DNA from: FEB-25 sp963822175 | GTDB lineage: Bacteria; Chloroflexota; Anaerolineae; Anaerolineales; UBA4823 | Direction: 5' to 3' | Length of the DNA: 64,000 nucleotides | Assembly (NCBI GenBank): GCA_963822175.1 | Contig: CAWGGJ010000003.1 | Location: 558,001-622,000 of the forward strand | Shown: piece after piece, positions 18,147 through 28,193 of the stretch | Position numbering within the stretch: position 1 is the stretch's first letter | Layout of the letters: every line of letters begins with the position of its first letter | Translations under genes and position numbers: made by a program | Notes under the pieces: generated by a model | What the model was told of the DNA's origin: nothing | The model's database searches: none | Seen by the model: only the letters and a program-made list of their open reading frames with translations

Positions 18147-19511
18147 TCAAACTTGCTTCGGAGTGTTTTCCACCTCTATTGGGTTCCCACAATATTGGCA
18201 AAAACTTGCATCTCCGGAGGAGGCTTTCCCGCATTTTACACAGGTGCGAAAGTCGGTCATTTCATCCGGCTTCTTGACCTTCCGCAAGGTTGGCAGCCTT
18301 CTTTTTTCGTGAATTCGCTTTCGGTGGAGTGCTTTTTGGCTGTCTGCTTCTTTTTTTGCATCGATCACCTGCTCTGCAGTGCCTGGCAGGACAATCCTAC
18401 TTGCTTCTGATCCAGGGGATGAGTGGGTGCTGGCACTATCCGGGATGATGATGATCTCGCCCTGGCTCAGTTCTGGTATTTTCGCAGGGGCTGGCAGTTT
18501 GTCTCTTTTTCGCTTGCCACGCTTGGATCCGGGGAGTTTCTTTGCCAGCTTTTGAGCATATTCTTTCCCCTTGCCAAATGCCTGTGCAGAAAGAGCTTTC
18601 ATTTGTTTGGATGTCAGGTGACGCCCGGTCAGGTACCATCCCAGGATGGCGTTTCCAACCACATAAGTACCCGAATAGGAAATGGCAACTTTGGGGATGA
18701 TTCCCCATACCGGTATAAGCCCGACCAGCTGGCGTGCGATTTGCCGCCAGATAAATCCTCCACCGATGACTCCACCGAATTCCGTCACATAATCCTGCCA
18801 GCGGGTCGTAAACCCGAATAAAAGCCCCAGTTTATACGCCAGGAATGCTTGTGATTTGGTCAAAATGATCATATCCGTCACATTGAGCGGTATATCCAGG
18901 ACGGGAACGATCTCAGCCACCCCGGTGCTGAAGGAATAAGCTGCATTGGAAAAACAGGTATCGTTGATCAGCTGGTGGGCAATTGGCAGCCGAAACAGTG
19001 GAAACTGCCTGCCCAAGGCTAAGTGCTGTTGCGGCAGCAGCTCCAGGACAGCCGGGACGAATTCACGTTGTATGCTGGCACTATCGTTGGCCGAGCCATA
19101 CACTACTTTGCTGCTCAACCAGTCCAATTGCGCATTAGCCAGCACAGCTTTCTCTAGCTGATCGACCTTGTTGATCAACACGAGAATATTTTTCCCCGCT
19201 TCACTCCACTTTTTTACCAGGGCTTGCTCTGCCGAGAAATCTTCACTTTGTGCATCCACGATCACGATGGTCAAATGGGCAGGCGGTATTTCTGCGGCCA
19301 TTTCCGTGGATAATATCACCACGGAGGTCTGGGTTTTCATCTCGGGCCGAGCTGGATCACTGCGCATTTGCGCTGCCAGCGTGTGCCTTCCCGAACCCTG
19401 TGCGCCCACCATGATGATCCTTACCGGGTGTGTGGCTGACTCCCGGATCGGTTTCAGGTCGACTTCTTTGATATTATTCCAAACTCCCGCAAGTTCTTTT
19501 ATCCCTGCCAC
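18147..19511 (-). CDS. GTPase-like membrane-associated protein with zinc-ribbon tail
   Basis: 454 residues from a GTG start with a GAGG SD. A G-domain-like N-terminus has the P-loop region GAQGSGRHT (residues 36-44) and NKVD (about 114), the guanine-specificity motif. The P-loop lacks the usual Lys-Ser/Thr pair (GRH in place of GKS/T). A DUF697-like hydrophobic domain follows (about 170-290), then a basic linker and a C-terminal zinc ribbon with two CxxC pairs (CVKCG and CQYCG). Membrane binding with a regulatory role is plausible. The FHA gene follows downstream on the same strand. Confidence 0.7.
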   Translation of the reverse strand: MAGIKELAGVWNNIKEVDLKPIRESATHPVRIIMVGAQGSGRHTLAAQMRSDPARPEMKTQTSVVILSTEMAAEIPPAHLTIVIVDAQSEDFSAEQALVKKWSEAGKNILVLINKVDQLEKAVLANAQLDWLSSKVVYGSANDSASIQREFVPAVLELLPQQHLALGRQFPLFRLPIAHQLINDTCFSNAAYSFSTGVAEIVPVLDIPLNVTDMIILTKSQAFLAYKLGLLFGFTTRWQDYVTEFGGVIGGGFIWRQIARQLVGLIPVWGIIPKVAISYSGTYVVGNAILGWYLTGRHLTSKQMKALSAQAFGKGKEYAQKLAKKLPGSKRGKRKRDKLPAPAKIPELSQGEIIIIPDSASTHSSPGSEASRIVLPGTAEQVIDAKKEADSQKALHRKRIHEKRRLPTLRKVKKPDEMTDFRTCVKCGKASSGDASFCQYCGNPIEVENTPKQV

Positions 19512-19670
19512 GCTGCCTCGCTACACCATGAATGGAATCTTTGCATATGAATATCAACCATTATACCCTCGGAATAAACTCCATACTTTATTCATCACTT
19601 CCATGCTCAGGGTTTTTTTTGCCAATTATTTGGTAGAATAACTTTGGATCTAAAAGATCAGGAGGTTCAC

Positions 19671-21998
19671 ATGAATTGTAAAACCAATAACCATCCATTG
19701 CATTCATGCAGTGCGTGGATCAGAAGCCTCTCCGGTTGGTATCGGGCTTTGCTATTGATCTTCATCCTGGCAAGTCTGGTCTACCCTTCTGCGAGCCTGG
19801 CAACTGCACAGGACCCAGTTGATTCGGCGGCGATTGACAGCTCTAATTGGTCAAAACAAAATGTCGATGCCCCGATGTTGTTCAATTACATGGGCGACCG
19901 TAGCCTGCGCCTGGATACCGCTAATCACCCCCATATCGCCTACGGTGGTGATCATCTATATTATGCCTATCACAACGGAACAGCTTGGAATTTCGAGGTC
20001 GTTGATTATTCGGACGGCGTAGGCCTGTTCGCCGCCATGGCCTTGGACAGCCTCAACCGGCCACACATCAGCTATTATGATTCTATTCATGGTGCCCTCA
20101 AATATGCTTATTTCGATGGCTCCAATTGGTTGATCACCACCCTCGATTCATATGCTCCGGCAGGTGGGGGGGAGGTTTCCGGCGTAGAGGATGATCTTGC
20201 CTCGATAGACCGCTATGTGGGTGACCGACAGTGGCGTTCATTCCCTAGCGGCTTGCCTGGGGATGGCTATGACCCCAATGGAATCTCGCCCATTTCCGAC
20301 TTGATCGGTTATGGCCTGTATAGCTCCATCGCCATCGATGTTGCCGGTAACATCCATATCAGCTATTACGATAAGGCCAATGGCAACCTGAAGTACGCCC
20401 ACACGCTCCTGGGGGGCTGGATTATCGAGAATGTCGATTTCACCAACGATGTCGGTGCTTATTCTTCCATTGTTGTGAACAGTTCTGGATATCCACGTAT
20501 CAGCTACTACGATATCACAGATGGCAACTTGAAGTGCGCCATCTGGAATGGCACAAGTTGGCAGATATGGACAGTTGACGCCACCAATGACACCGGCCTG
20601 TTTACCTCCATTGCCCTGGGTGTGGACCAACGGCCCGCCATCAGCTATTACGATGCGACCACGACCTACCTTCGTTATACCTATTTTAATGGTACTAACT
20701 GGGATAAACAGACCGTTGATAACGAGACTCAGGTCGGCCAATACACCTCCCTCGCTATGACTTCGAATAACCAACCGCGCATCAGCTATTATGATGGCGA
20801 GGAGTTCAATTTGAGATTGGCGACGTGGATGGGTAGCTACTGGTCGATACAGACTGTTGATTCTAATGGTTACCTCGGGCAACACACCTCCCTGGCCCTC
20901 GATTCATCTGGGAAACCTCGCATCTCTTATTTTGATGCTGGTGAAGGAGATTTGAAATTTGCCACTTTTGATGGTTCAACCTGGAGTAAAAACGTCCTTC
21001 GCCAGGGTGCTGATGTTGGGGTTAACAGCTCCCTCGCCCTGGATGCTGCTGGTAATCCTCGCATCGCCTACTTTGATGATACCCACGATGATCTGAAATA
21101 TGCCTGGTGGGATGGCTCAACCTGGCAGAATCAGGTGGTTGACTTCGTCGGTGAGGTCGGTCTTCACCCCTCGTTGATCTTGGATTCTGCTGGCAATCCG
21201 CGCATCACGTATTATGACATTACCAACAAGCACCTGAAATATGCAATATGGACAGGTAGCACCTTTTCAGCTACCACTATCGATGCGAATACAAAGGTCG
21301 GTTTATACTCATCCATTGACATTGACAGCAGTGGCAACACTCACATCGCCTATTATGATGAGCAAAATGGCAACCTGAAGTATATGTATTGGTCTGGCTC
21401 AGCATGGGTCATCTTGATCCCGGACAACAACAACGATAATACCGGTCTTTATCCCTCCCTGAAGTTGGATGGCACGAACCGCCCTCGCATCGCCTACTAT
21501 AACGCCACCCAGGAATCCTTGATCTATACGGTTTGGAATGGCTCAAGTTTTGTCATCAGCACAATTGATTCTTCTCCAAAGGTGGGGATGTGGCCTTCGC
21601 TCGCCCTGGATAGCGCGAACCATCCTCACATTGCCTACTTCTCCGATTATGACGATGACCTCAAGTATGCCTGGTTTGATACCGCATGGCATAAGGAGCT
21701 CATTGATACAACTGGTAGTACTGGCTTCTTCTCCTCGATTGCCTTGGATGCAGCCAATCATCCTCACATTGCTTACTATAATGTCAATCAGACCAGTTTA
21801 CAATATGCCTACTGGAACGGCTCGGCGTGGCGCTTGAGTACCATTGATTCCCGCGGAGATGTTGGCTGGAATCCCTCCCTTGCCATTGGTCCAGGTGGTT
21901 TTCCCGCCATCAGTTATTACGCTGCCACAATGGGTGACCTTAGATATACAGCCGGTTTCAATGCTTTATCGATATACTTGCCCATGATTTCCCGTTGA
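19671..21998 (+). CDS. Secreted tandem-repeat protein (about 13 units of 45-50 residues)
   Basis: 775 residues. ATG 19671 follows the perfect SD AGGAGG; the signal peptide spans about residues 10-45. The mature part is a run of repeats of the form D-S-x-x-x-P-x-I-S/A-Y-Y/F-D ... L-K-Y-A ... W-N-G-S-W ... T-V-D, which predict beta-propeller blades. The C-terminus is IYLPMISR, the exoprotein motif of this genome. No catalytic residues are evident; adhesion or polymer binding is a guess. A strong terminator follows at 22016. Confidence 0.78.
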   Translation: MNCKTNNHPLHSCSAWIRSLSGWYRALLLIFILASLVYPSASLATAQDPVDSAAIDSSNWSKQNVDAPMLFNYMGDRSLRLDTANHPHIAYGGDHLYYAYHNGTAWNFEVVDYSDGVGLFAAMALDSLNRPHISYYDSIHGALKYAYFDGSNWLITTLDSYAPAGGGEVSGVEDDLASIDRYVGDRQWRSFPSGLPGDGYDPNGISPISDLIGYGLYSSIAIDVAGNIHISYYDKANGNLKYAHTLLGGWIIENVDFTNDVGAYSSIVVNSSGYPRISYYDITDGNLKCAIWNGTSWQIWTVDATNDTGLFTSIALGVDQRPAISYYDATTTYLRYTYFNGTNWDKQTVDNETQVGQYTSLAMTSNNQPRISYYDGEEFNLRLATWMGSYWSIQTVDSNGYLGQHTSLALDSSGKPRISYFDAGEGDLKFATFDGSTWSKNVLRQGADVGVNSSLALDAAGNPRIAYFDDTHDDLKYAWWDGSTWQNQVVDFVGEVGLHPSLILDSAGNPRITYYDITNKHLKYAIWTGSTFSATTIDANTKVGLYSSIDIDSSGNTHIAYYDEQNGNLKYMYWSGSAWVILIPDNNNDNTGLYPSLKLDGTNRPRIAYYNATQESLIYTVWNGSSFVISTIDSSPKVGMWPSLALDSANHPHIAYFSDYDDDLKYAWFDTAWHKELIDTTGSTGFFSSIALDAANHPHIAYYNVNQTSLQYAYWNGSAWRLSTIDSRGDVGWNPSLAIGPGGFPAISYYAATMGDLRYTAGFNALSIYLPMISR

Positions 21999-22015
21999 TA
22001 CTTCTCTCTGACGTT

Positions 22016-22057
22016 GTGGTGGCGAAGCTTAATCATACCTTCGCCACCACTTTTTTT
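22016..22057 (+). terminator. Rho-independent terminator
   Basis: A 12-bp stem (GTGGTGGCGAAG 22016-22027 with CTTCGCCACCAC 22039-22050) is followed by seven T. It ends the repeat-exoprotein gene. Confidence 0.9.
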
Positions 22058-22228
22058 CTGATTTCCAGTCCATGCAACCATTACAATATTACATTGCTGT
22101 TATGTGTACACAAGGGAGGTTGAGATTTTGTCAGTTTTTGGGGGAACCGACTACCTATCAAAGCTGCAAGCATACACAAAACAACCTTGTATATTCCATC
22201 CACCTTGACTACAATATTAATCAAAGCT

Positions 22229-24454
22229 ATGGAACTTAAGCATATTGGGCGCTACGACATCATTTCGCTGATTGGCCAGGGAGGCATGTCAGCTGTTTAT
22301 CTTGGGTACGACCCACGCTCCATGCGTCAGGTCGCCATAAAGATCCTGCCACCTTATTACCTGCATGCTCCCAAATTCCGGGAGCGCTTCGAACGTGAAG
22401 CGTTGATGATTGCGTTGCTCGAGCATCCTGCCATCGTGCCTGTTTATGATATGGGCGAAGAGGATGACCAGCCGTATATTGTCATGCGCTATATGTCTGG
22501 TGGGTCCCTGTCCGAAAAACTTAAAAAAGGCCCTTTGCTATTACGTGATTGCATGGACATGTACCTCCGCCTGGCACCTGCCGTGGACAGTGCCCACTCC
22601 AAGGGTGTTACCCATCGGGATGTCAAGCCGGATAACCTCCTATTTGATAAATATGATAACGTCTTCCTTTCGGATTTCGGTCTCGCTCGTCTGAGGGAAA
22701 CCATCGGCTTCACCAATATCAGCGATGGCTCGATCATGGGCACGCCAGCCTATATGAGCCCGGAACAGATACAGGGTGACCGAGAGATCGATGGACGCTC
22801 GGATATTTATTCCATGGGGGTTGTCCTCTTCCAGATGCTCACCGGAACCGTACCTTTTTCTGGCGCCACCGCAGCTTCCGTGATGATGATGCACCTGATC
22901 AATCCGGTGCCACAGGTATATGACCTCAATAAGACCTTACCCCTGGCAATTCAACCCATCATCGAAACTGCCATGGCAAAGAATCCCAACGACCGTTATC
23001 ACACCGCCAGTGAATTTGCCAAGGCTATCCAGGCAGTCACGACCGGGGTGCATAAAAAACCACAACTGCAGAATGTGGAATTAAAGCCTGCCCAGTCAGG
23101 TTCAAAATATTCCAACTCCCCATCTGCGCAAAAGAAAGCACCTACTCCTGCTAATCAGCCTGCTGCAGCTTATGCCGGTTCTGCTCAATCCAGCAGCACC
23201 AGGACGCCTGTTCCCCTGGAAAAGCCGGTGGTTAGGAAGACCACTACGCTTCCAGTCGAAACGGTCCAACCTCCACCGGAAAAAGCGCTTGGTCGATCCA
23301 CTGCCAAACCCGATCCCCTTCAAAAATCCCGACGGAGCATCCCCATGTGGGGTTGGTTGTTGGGCATCCTGATGATTCTGATCCTGTCTGCAGTTGTTTT
23401 TCAATGGAACCGTGGTGGATTCCCATTTTCATATCTGCAATCATCCAGCCTCATTCCCACCAATACTGCCGAGCAAAATAATCCTGCCACCTCATCTGCC
23501 CCTGCCTCGCTCAGCCTGGGAAAAGCTGATAAGCTCGCCTTTTTAAAGCAATCGGATATCTGGGTCAGTGACCTGGATGGCAGCAATCTCACCCAGCTTA
23601 CCACCGATGGAACCAAGAAATCCAATCTAAATTGGTCGCCCGATGGACAATCCGTCCTGTACACTACGGATAATTGCTTAAACGTAGTCGGTTTGCAAAC
23701 CATGCAAACCCTTACCCTTACTTGTATTGCTGGTGTCTCTTCAATAAACACCTTCAATATCTCTCCGGATGGGCAAGATGTTGCCCTCGGGCTGGATGAA
23801 TCCGATCTGTACCTGTTTCCATACTCAAAGCTGTATAACCTGCGCCGCGACAGCCTGCCGGACGATCTGCCCTCCCTGGCACAATGCTCCTACTATGCTC
23901 CCTATCGCACTGGGGATGTGCTTAAAGCCGTAAACTGGTCCCTTGGTGCGGATCGGCTCGCTGTCCTGCTTTCCAGGGTAACGGATGGAACTTCCCGCGA
24001 TGAGATCCAGGTCTTGGATTTCAGCCAATGTAATCCTTCACCGCAATTGGTAAATGAGATACTCCCCACCCATTTCTTATTTACCCTGCGTGGTTATTTT
24101 GATCACCCCGAAATCTCTGGGTTATCCTGGAATGCAGACAATCAGCTCTTGCTGAATGGCTACCTGAATAGTAGTGGCTTTGGAGATTTACAGCTATACA
24201 ACCTTGAACAGAACCAGGGTCAGGATATTGCCCCGAATGGAACTTGCTGCTATCGCGATATCCATTGGAGTCCTGATGGCACTTACCTGTTCTACACCTA
24301 CCAGCCCGAATCCGGTGGAGAGATCAGCCTGCATTATGCCCCCTTGTCCCAGCTGGATCAGCCTGGCAGCCCAATGACCTCCCTTTCCTTGCCTGCCGGA
24401 TTCATCACCAGCGCTACCGAATCACTTCAACCCGCCCTGCGCACTGCTCACTGA
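22229..24454 (+). CDS. Ser/Thr protein kinase (Hanks type) with extracytoplasmic TolB-like propeller
   Basis: 741 residues from ATG 22229. The kinase domain occupies about 8-270 with a Gly loop GQGGMSAVY, Lys38 in VAIKIL, HRDVKPDN near 130, DFG near 150 and GTPAYMSPEQ, so all catalytic residues are present. A Pro/Ser/Thr-rich linker leads to one membrane helix (about 373-393). The outside part contains WD40/TolB-like blades such as IWVSDLDGSNLTQL and LNWSPDGQSVLYTTD. This is a PknB-like architecture with a propeller sensor. A longer frame begins at 22187 but has no better SD. The nearby FHA protein is a possible partner. Confidence 0.88.
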   Translation: MELKHIGRYDIISLIGQGGMSAVYLGYDPRSMRQVAIKILPPYYLHAPKFRERFEREALMIALLEHPAIVPVYDMGEEDDQPYIVMRYMSGGSLSEKLKKGPLLLRDCMDMYLRLAPAVDSAHSKGVTHRDVKPDNLLFDKYDNVFLSDFGLARLRETIGFTNISDGSIMGTPAYMSPEQIQGDREIDGRSDIYSMGVVLFQMLTGTVPFSGATAASVMMMHLINPVPQVYDLNKTLPLAIQPIIETAMAKNPNDRYHTASEFAKAIQAVTTGVHKKPQLQNVELKPAQSGSKYSNSPSAQKKAPTPANQPAAAYAGSAQSSSTRTPVPLEKPVVRKTTTLPVETVQPPPEKALGRSTAKPDPLQKSRRSIPMWGWLLGILMILILSAVVFQWNRGGFPFSYLQSSSLIPTNTAEQNNPATSSAPASLSLGKADKLAFLKQSDIWVSDLDGSNLTQLTTDGTKKSNLNWSPDGQSVLYTTDNCLNVVGLQTMQTLTLTCIAGVSSINTFNISPDGQDVALGLDESDLYLFPYSKLYNLRRDSLPDDLPSLAQCSYYAPYRTGDVLKAVNWSLGADRLAVLLSRVTDGTSRDEIQVLDFSQCNPSPQLVNEILPTHFLFTLRGYFDHPEISGLSWNADNQLLLNGYLNSSGFGDLQLYNLEQNQGQDIAPNGTCCYRDIHWSPDGTYLFYTYQPESGGEISLHYAPLSQLDQPGSPMTSLSLPAGFITSATESLQPALRTAH

Positions 24455-24477
24455 TAAATAGCCGTCTGGCATTTATC
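24453..24477. terminator. Possible terminator hairpin between convergent genes
   Basis: GATAAAT-A-GCC and GGC-ATTTATC (24453-24463, 24468-24477) can pair with one bulged A. It sits between the convergent kinase and DUF2341 genes; the T-tract is weak. Confidence 0.4.
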
Positions 24478-24495
24478 CTTTATCGACCTGCCCCT

Positions 24496-26706
24496 TTATT
24501 TCTTGTTCATCATCGGCAGGTATGTCGTGTATGTATTCAGCCTTTCAATGAATATTCTCTCCAGGCGATTATTCCCTACCCGGTCATACCCTTGTGCAAA
24601 CAACTGGTATATATCGTTGAGTTCAAGCATATCACTATCAAAGGGCACTTGGTATGGGAGATCATATTCTACCCCAAGGGTTACCCAGACCAGGTGGATG
24701 TGATCATACAATAAAAATTTTACCCGCTCAATCTGGTCATTATCCATTGCCGATGCCTCGAGTGTCACCATTCCACCAAAGGTAAAATATGATTCCCCAT
24801 TATGTACCGGTCTTACCCAATTTACCACGGGAGGCGTGACGTCCACCAGGTTTACCGCTTCACTAACATTGTTGATCAAGTCTGGATCATGGGTACTGTC
24901 CGAGTTTACCGTTGCACTATTGATTAACTCCATCGTCTGTGTGATTTCCACGGTTGTGGTGATCACTACCTGTGCTTCCTCAGCCTGGCTTAGGTTTCCT
25001 ATCGGGCAGGTCACCTCCAGGTCAGAAATTGTGCAATTATCCGGATATGAACCGATGAACCTCACCTCGCCCGGCAGCGTGTCGACCATGCTTACCCCCA
25101 GCGCATCCGATGGTCCCTGGTTGGTAACCGTGATGTTGTAAATGAGTATGCCTCCCGGCAATAGGACTTCCGGATTGCCCAGGGCTGTCACTGCCAGGTC
25201 CGCGGATGGGATCACTGTTGTCGATGCTTCCGACGTATTATTACTCATATTTTTATCATATCCTGGTGACCCCACATTCGCCAGGTTGGTGATCACCCCA
25301 TCCATCGTGGTGGTAACCACGATCGTTATGCTTGCCGTGGATAGTGCCTGGACAATTCCCAGGCTGCACACCACTATGCCATTGTCGAAGGAACACTCTC
25401 CCTGCGAAGGTTCAGCTGTGTCTGCAATTACCAGTGCAGGCAGGGTGTCGGTCACCACAACCCCGGGCGCATCCAGGTTGCTTGTGTTGGAAATGGTTAG
25501 CTGGTAGGTTAATGCTTCACCTGCAAACAGAGGGTCTGGAGAATCGGTTTTACCGATGGCCAGGTCGATCAATCCCTGTTCCAGGCCTAAAGTGACGCCT
25601 GGTTCCGGGTCGCGGTACTGGCGGATATACACATAATCCACTTGTAGATTGGTATTTGAGCCCGCGTCGTTATAGAACGTGACCGGTAGGAAGCTGCTGG
25701 GTACCTGCCCGGGTTGCGCCGATACTGCCGTGGAGGCACCATGGTCAATATCGCCGCTACTCTGCCCATTGCTCCAGCGCACTTCATAGGTGTGGTAAGC
25801 TTCATGCCAGGGTATTCCATCCACGCGTGGCAGCATCATGGTTTCGTCTTCAGTCACACGGTCGATCAGGTACAGATCATCCACGTCATCCAACCGATCC
25901 CCGATCATGGTCCGCTGCCCGCTGGTGCCGTTGATAAATCCTGCCCATTCCTTCCCCATCCCCAGGCCGTAATTCGCCCGGAATCCCACTGCCTTGTATT
26001 GGAAGGAATTTACTGTCCTGATTCCCGTTCCTTCGGGCAATGTTAATACGCCTGCCGAGACGGTCGGAGAACCGGTGAGAATCTGCCACAGATCAAAAGA
26101 TTGGAGATTGAAGTTGAATAACTCAGCTATCCCACCCGATTTTTCCAGGTCCAACACGGGTCGGATGGCATCGCTGCCGTCTCCAAGCTTGCATCCCCCA
26201 CCCGGGAACTGGCACCAGTGGTCATCGAAGAAATCAAATGTGGTTGTGCCGTCACTGATCGCCACCGCGGTCGGATTATCATAGTAAAGGTAGATCACCG
26301 TATCCCCATTTGCCAGCGATGGCACCCGCACCCACACATATGCCAGCTGGTTGCTGCTGTCCCACCATTCGGTCCAGTATTTCAGCTCTGTCGTTCCATC
26401 GCTGTGCGTGAAGCGTATATCCGCGCCATCCACTTTCACCCGGCTGAAATCAAAGTTGCTTTCGTCCAGCTTTACCAGGACCTGGTAATAGGACAGCATC
26501 GTTCCACTATTGGAGACGATCACCTCACGCCGGTAATGCCAGTCCTCGTTGTACCATGGTGGACCCGCTTGTTCAGGATCTCCATGCTCACCTGCCAGGG
26601 TCAACTGTAGTGGCGACGCCTCGGAGGCTCTGGCTGATAAAAAGATCACAGTTAAAAAGATGCTCAATAGCCCAATGGGGATGGTCAGGCTTATGATTTT
26701 CTTCAT
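24496..26706 (-). CDS. Secreted DUF2341 protein with two DUF11 domains
   Basis: 736 residues with SD GAGGAG. A signal peptide is followed by a DUF2341 domain (about 48-150, starting WYNEDWHYRREV and including YLYYDNP). A concanavalin-like region follows. Two DUF11 repeats (about 375-590, e.g. AGEALTYQLTISN and PGGILIYNITVTNQ) and a C-terminal Ig-like domain complete it. The end TYLPMMNKK is a variant of the motif shared by other exoproteins here. DUF2341 proteins are typically surface or secreted and may bind glycans or other polymers. No catalytic function can be claimed. Confidence 0.78.
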   Translation of the reverse strand: MKKIISLTIPIGLLSIFLTVIFLSARASEASPLQLTLAGEHGDPEQAGPPWYNEDWHYRREVIVSNSGTMLSYYQVLVKLDESNFDFSRVKVDGADIRFTHSDGTTELKYWTEWWDSSNQLAYVWVRVPSLANGDTVIYLYYDNPTAVAISDGTTTFDFFDDHWCQFPGGGCKLGDGSDAIRPVLDLEKSGGIAELFNFNLQSFDLWQILTGSPTVSAGVLTLPEGTGIRTVNSFQYKAVGFRANYGLGMGKEWAGFINGTSGQRTMIGDRLDDVDDLYLIDRVTEDETMMLPRVDGIPWHEAYHTYEVRWSNGQSSGDIDHGASTAVSAQPGQVPSSFLPVTFYNDAGSNTNLQVDYVYIRQYRDPEPGVTLGLEQGLIDLAIGKTDSPDPLFAGEALTYQLTISNTSNLDAPGVVVTDTLPALVIADTAEPSQGECSFDNGIVVCSLGIVQALSTASITIVVTTTMDGVITNLANVGSPGYDKNMSNNTSEASTTVIPSADLAVTALGNPEVLLPGGILIYNITVTNQGPSDALGVSMVDTLPGEVRFIGSYPDNCTISDLEVTCPIGNLSQAEEAQVVITTTVEITQTMELINSATVNSDSTHDPDLINNVSEAVNLVDVTPPVVNWVRPVHNGESYFTFGGMVTLEASAMDNDQIERVKFLLYDHIHLVWVTLGVEYDLPYQVPFDSDMLELNDIYQLFAQGYDRVGNNRLERIFIERLNTYTTYLPMMNKK

Positions 26707-26929
26707 GGTTTCTCCTCGCTAGCTAAGATTATACGCTAATCTTTCCCATATTCGAGGTTTGCTTTTTGTAATCCTGCCTGGTTATTTCCCCATGGGTGGT
26801 CTGGCAATATATGACACTGGTGACCATTTGGAAGCGCAAAAATCCCTCAGGATAGGATACTTTTTTCATGAGTCATTATTTATTAATAGTGGAAATAAAA
26901 CTAGCTGGAAGGTTCGGGATTTACTCCCC

Positions 26930-27991
26930 TTATGGCGTAGGTGTATTGGGTTGTGTAGGTATATCTGTAGGAGGCGTTGGCTGGGTTGGTGTGGGTGGTT
27001 CAGGAGTTCTTGTCGGCGTTGGTGGTACAGGCGTATTGCTCGGTGTTGGGGCTGCCGTAGTGCTTGTCGGTGATGGTGCTGCCGTTGTTCTTGTCGGCGA
27101 TGGTGCTACCGTTGTGTTTGCAAGCGTTGGTGCCGCTGTTGTTCTTGTCGGTGTTGGCCCTGCTGTTGTTTTTGTCGGTGTTGGCCCAGCCGTGGTCGGT
27201 GTGTTCGTCCTTCCCGGTGTAGGGGTCACTGCTGCAGTGGTTTTAATCGCTGTTTTTGTCGGGGTTCTTGTCGGCGTGAACGTGTTTAACCAAGGAGGCC
27301 TTGATGTTGGGCTGGGTGTTACTGTGCCAGATGGAGGAGTGAGCAAGCCGGTCGCTGTGGAGGTCACACTCGGTGTCTGGGTTGCAGTCAGGCTGGGTGT
27401 CAGGCTTAGCAAGGAAGTTGGAGTTCCCGTGGGAGTGGGAGTTTCCGTTAACACCACCGGTGGCACTCCCTGGCAAGCTGAGACACCCGTCAATCCAAGG
27501 TTATATGCTTCAAGGGCATTATACAGCTGCACACCTGTCACTCGCTCGCTATCCGGGAGAAGATTGCCATCTGGATGGGTCACCAGCCAACCGTAAGCCT
27601 GGAAGATCGTCCCTTCGATGGATCTCTCATCTGCGCCCGAGGCAATATTCAGGAATGCCCCAACGAGCTGTACCTTGAGTTTGTTGGCTGGGTCTTCACT
27701 CTCATCTGCAAGCACCGTCGCAATTTCATTTGCCTGGTAAATGTCGTTTCCGATCACGATCTGAGCTGGGTAAAGCTCAACGTGCTCCTTCCAAAAATAG
27801 ACCGGATAGGTGCAGTTTTTATCCACCATTGAGCTAACCGCAGTACTGCTGGGTCCCGCTGAGGTTAATAGGTTCCATGGTTCGAGCGTAGCGATAAGCC
27901 ATACCAGACCAATAAAAATTACTGCCGTCGCAACGACAAGAATGAGCACCAGCCCTCGCTTTGTGGTTATCTCATTGTTCATGGATTGCAT
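26930..27991 (-). CDS. Membrane-anchored protein with a YWKNH-like domain and long TP-rich tail
   Basis: 353 residues. A membrane anchor lies at about 12-32. The outside domain (about 55-170) contains NCTYPVYFWKEHVELYP, GNDIYQANEI and VQLVGAFLNIASGA, a pattern I recognise from secreted proteins with a C-x-YWKNHP domain. From about residue 180 the rest is almost only Thr, Pro and Ser. The DNA of that tail is low-complexity and can produce misleading antisense frames. The start may also be residue 4 (27982). Function unknown; the tail looks like a glycosylated stalk or spacer. Confidence 0.68.
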   Translation of the reverse strand: MQSMNNEITTKRGLVLILVVATAVIFIGLVWLIATLEPWNLLTSAGPSSTAVSSMVDKNCTYPVYFWKEHVELYPAQIVIGNDIYQANEIATVLADESEDPANKLKVQLVGAFLNIASGADERSIEGTIFQAYGWLVTHPDGNLLPDSERVTGVQLYNALEAYNLGLTGVSACQGVPPVVLTETPTPTGTPTSLLSLTPSLTATQTPSVTSTATGLLTPPSGTVTPSPTSRPPWLNTFTPTRTPTKTAIKTTAAVTPTPGRTNTPTTAGPTPTKTTAGPTPTRTTAAPTLANTTVAPSPTRTTAAPSPTSTTAAPTPSNTPVPPTPTRTPEPPTPTQPTPPTDIPTQPNTPTP

Positions 27992-28193
27992 TCACACTGC
28001 CTACCCAAATATACTCCAACCTGCCTCATCATTTCAGTCTAAAATTGACGCCCCAATACCACCAGGGGATGATTTCTTACAAAATTTAAATCATCCACAT
28101 ATCAAATATTAACAATTTTACTCTATAGTAAGGCAAGATTTAGGAAATCAAATGGTTATAGATAGATAGAAAAATAATAAGGAGGTAAAAACT

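Noticed and set aside
26868..27596. Long plus-strand frame rich in Val and Gly
   Set aside because: It is antisense to the TP-rich tail of the minus-strand gene; the low-complexity codons create it.
27992..28193. CIRCE element upstream of Hsp20
   Set aside because: TTAGCACTC or its partner is not present; only AT-rich sequence and a strong SD.
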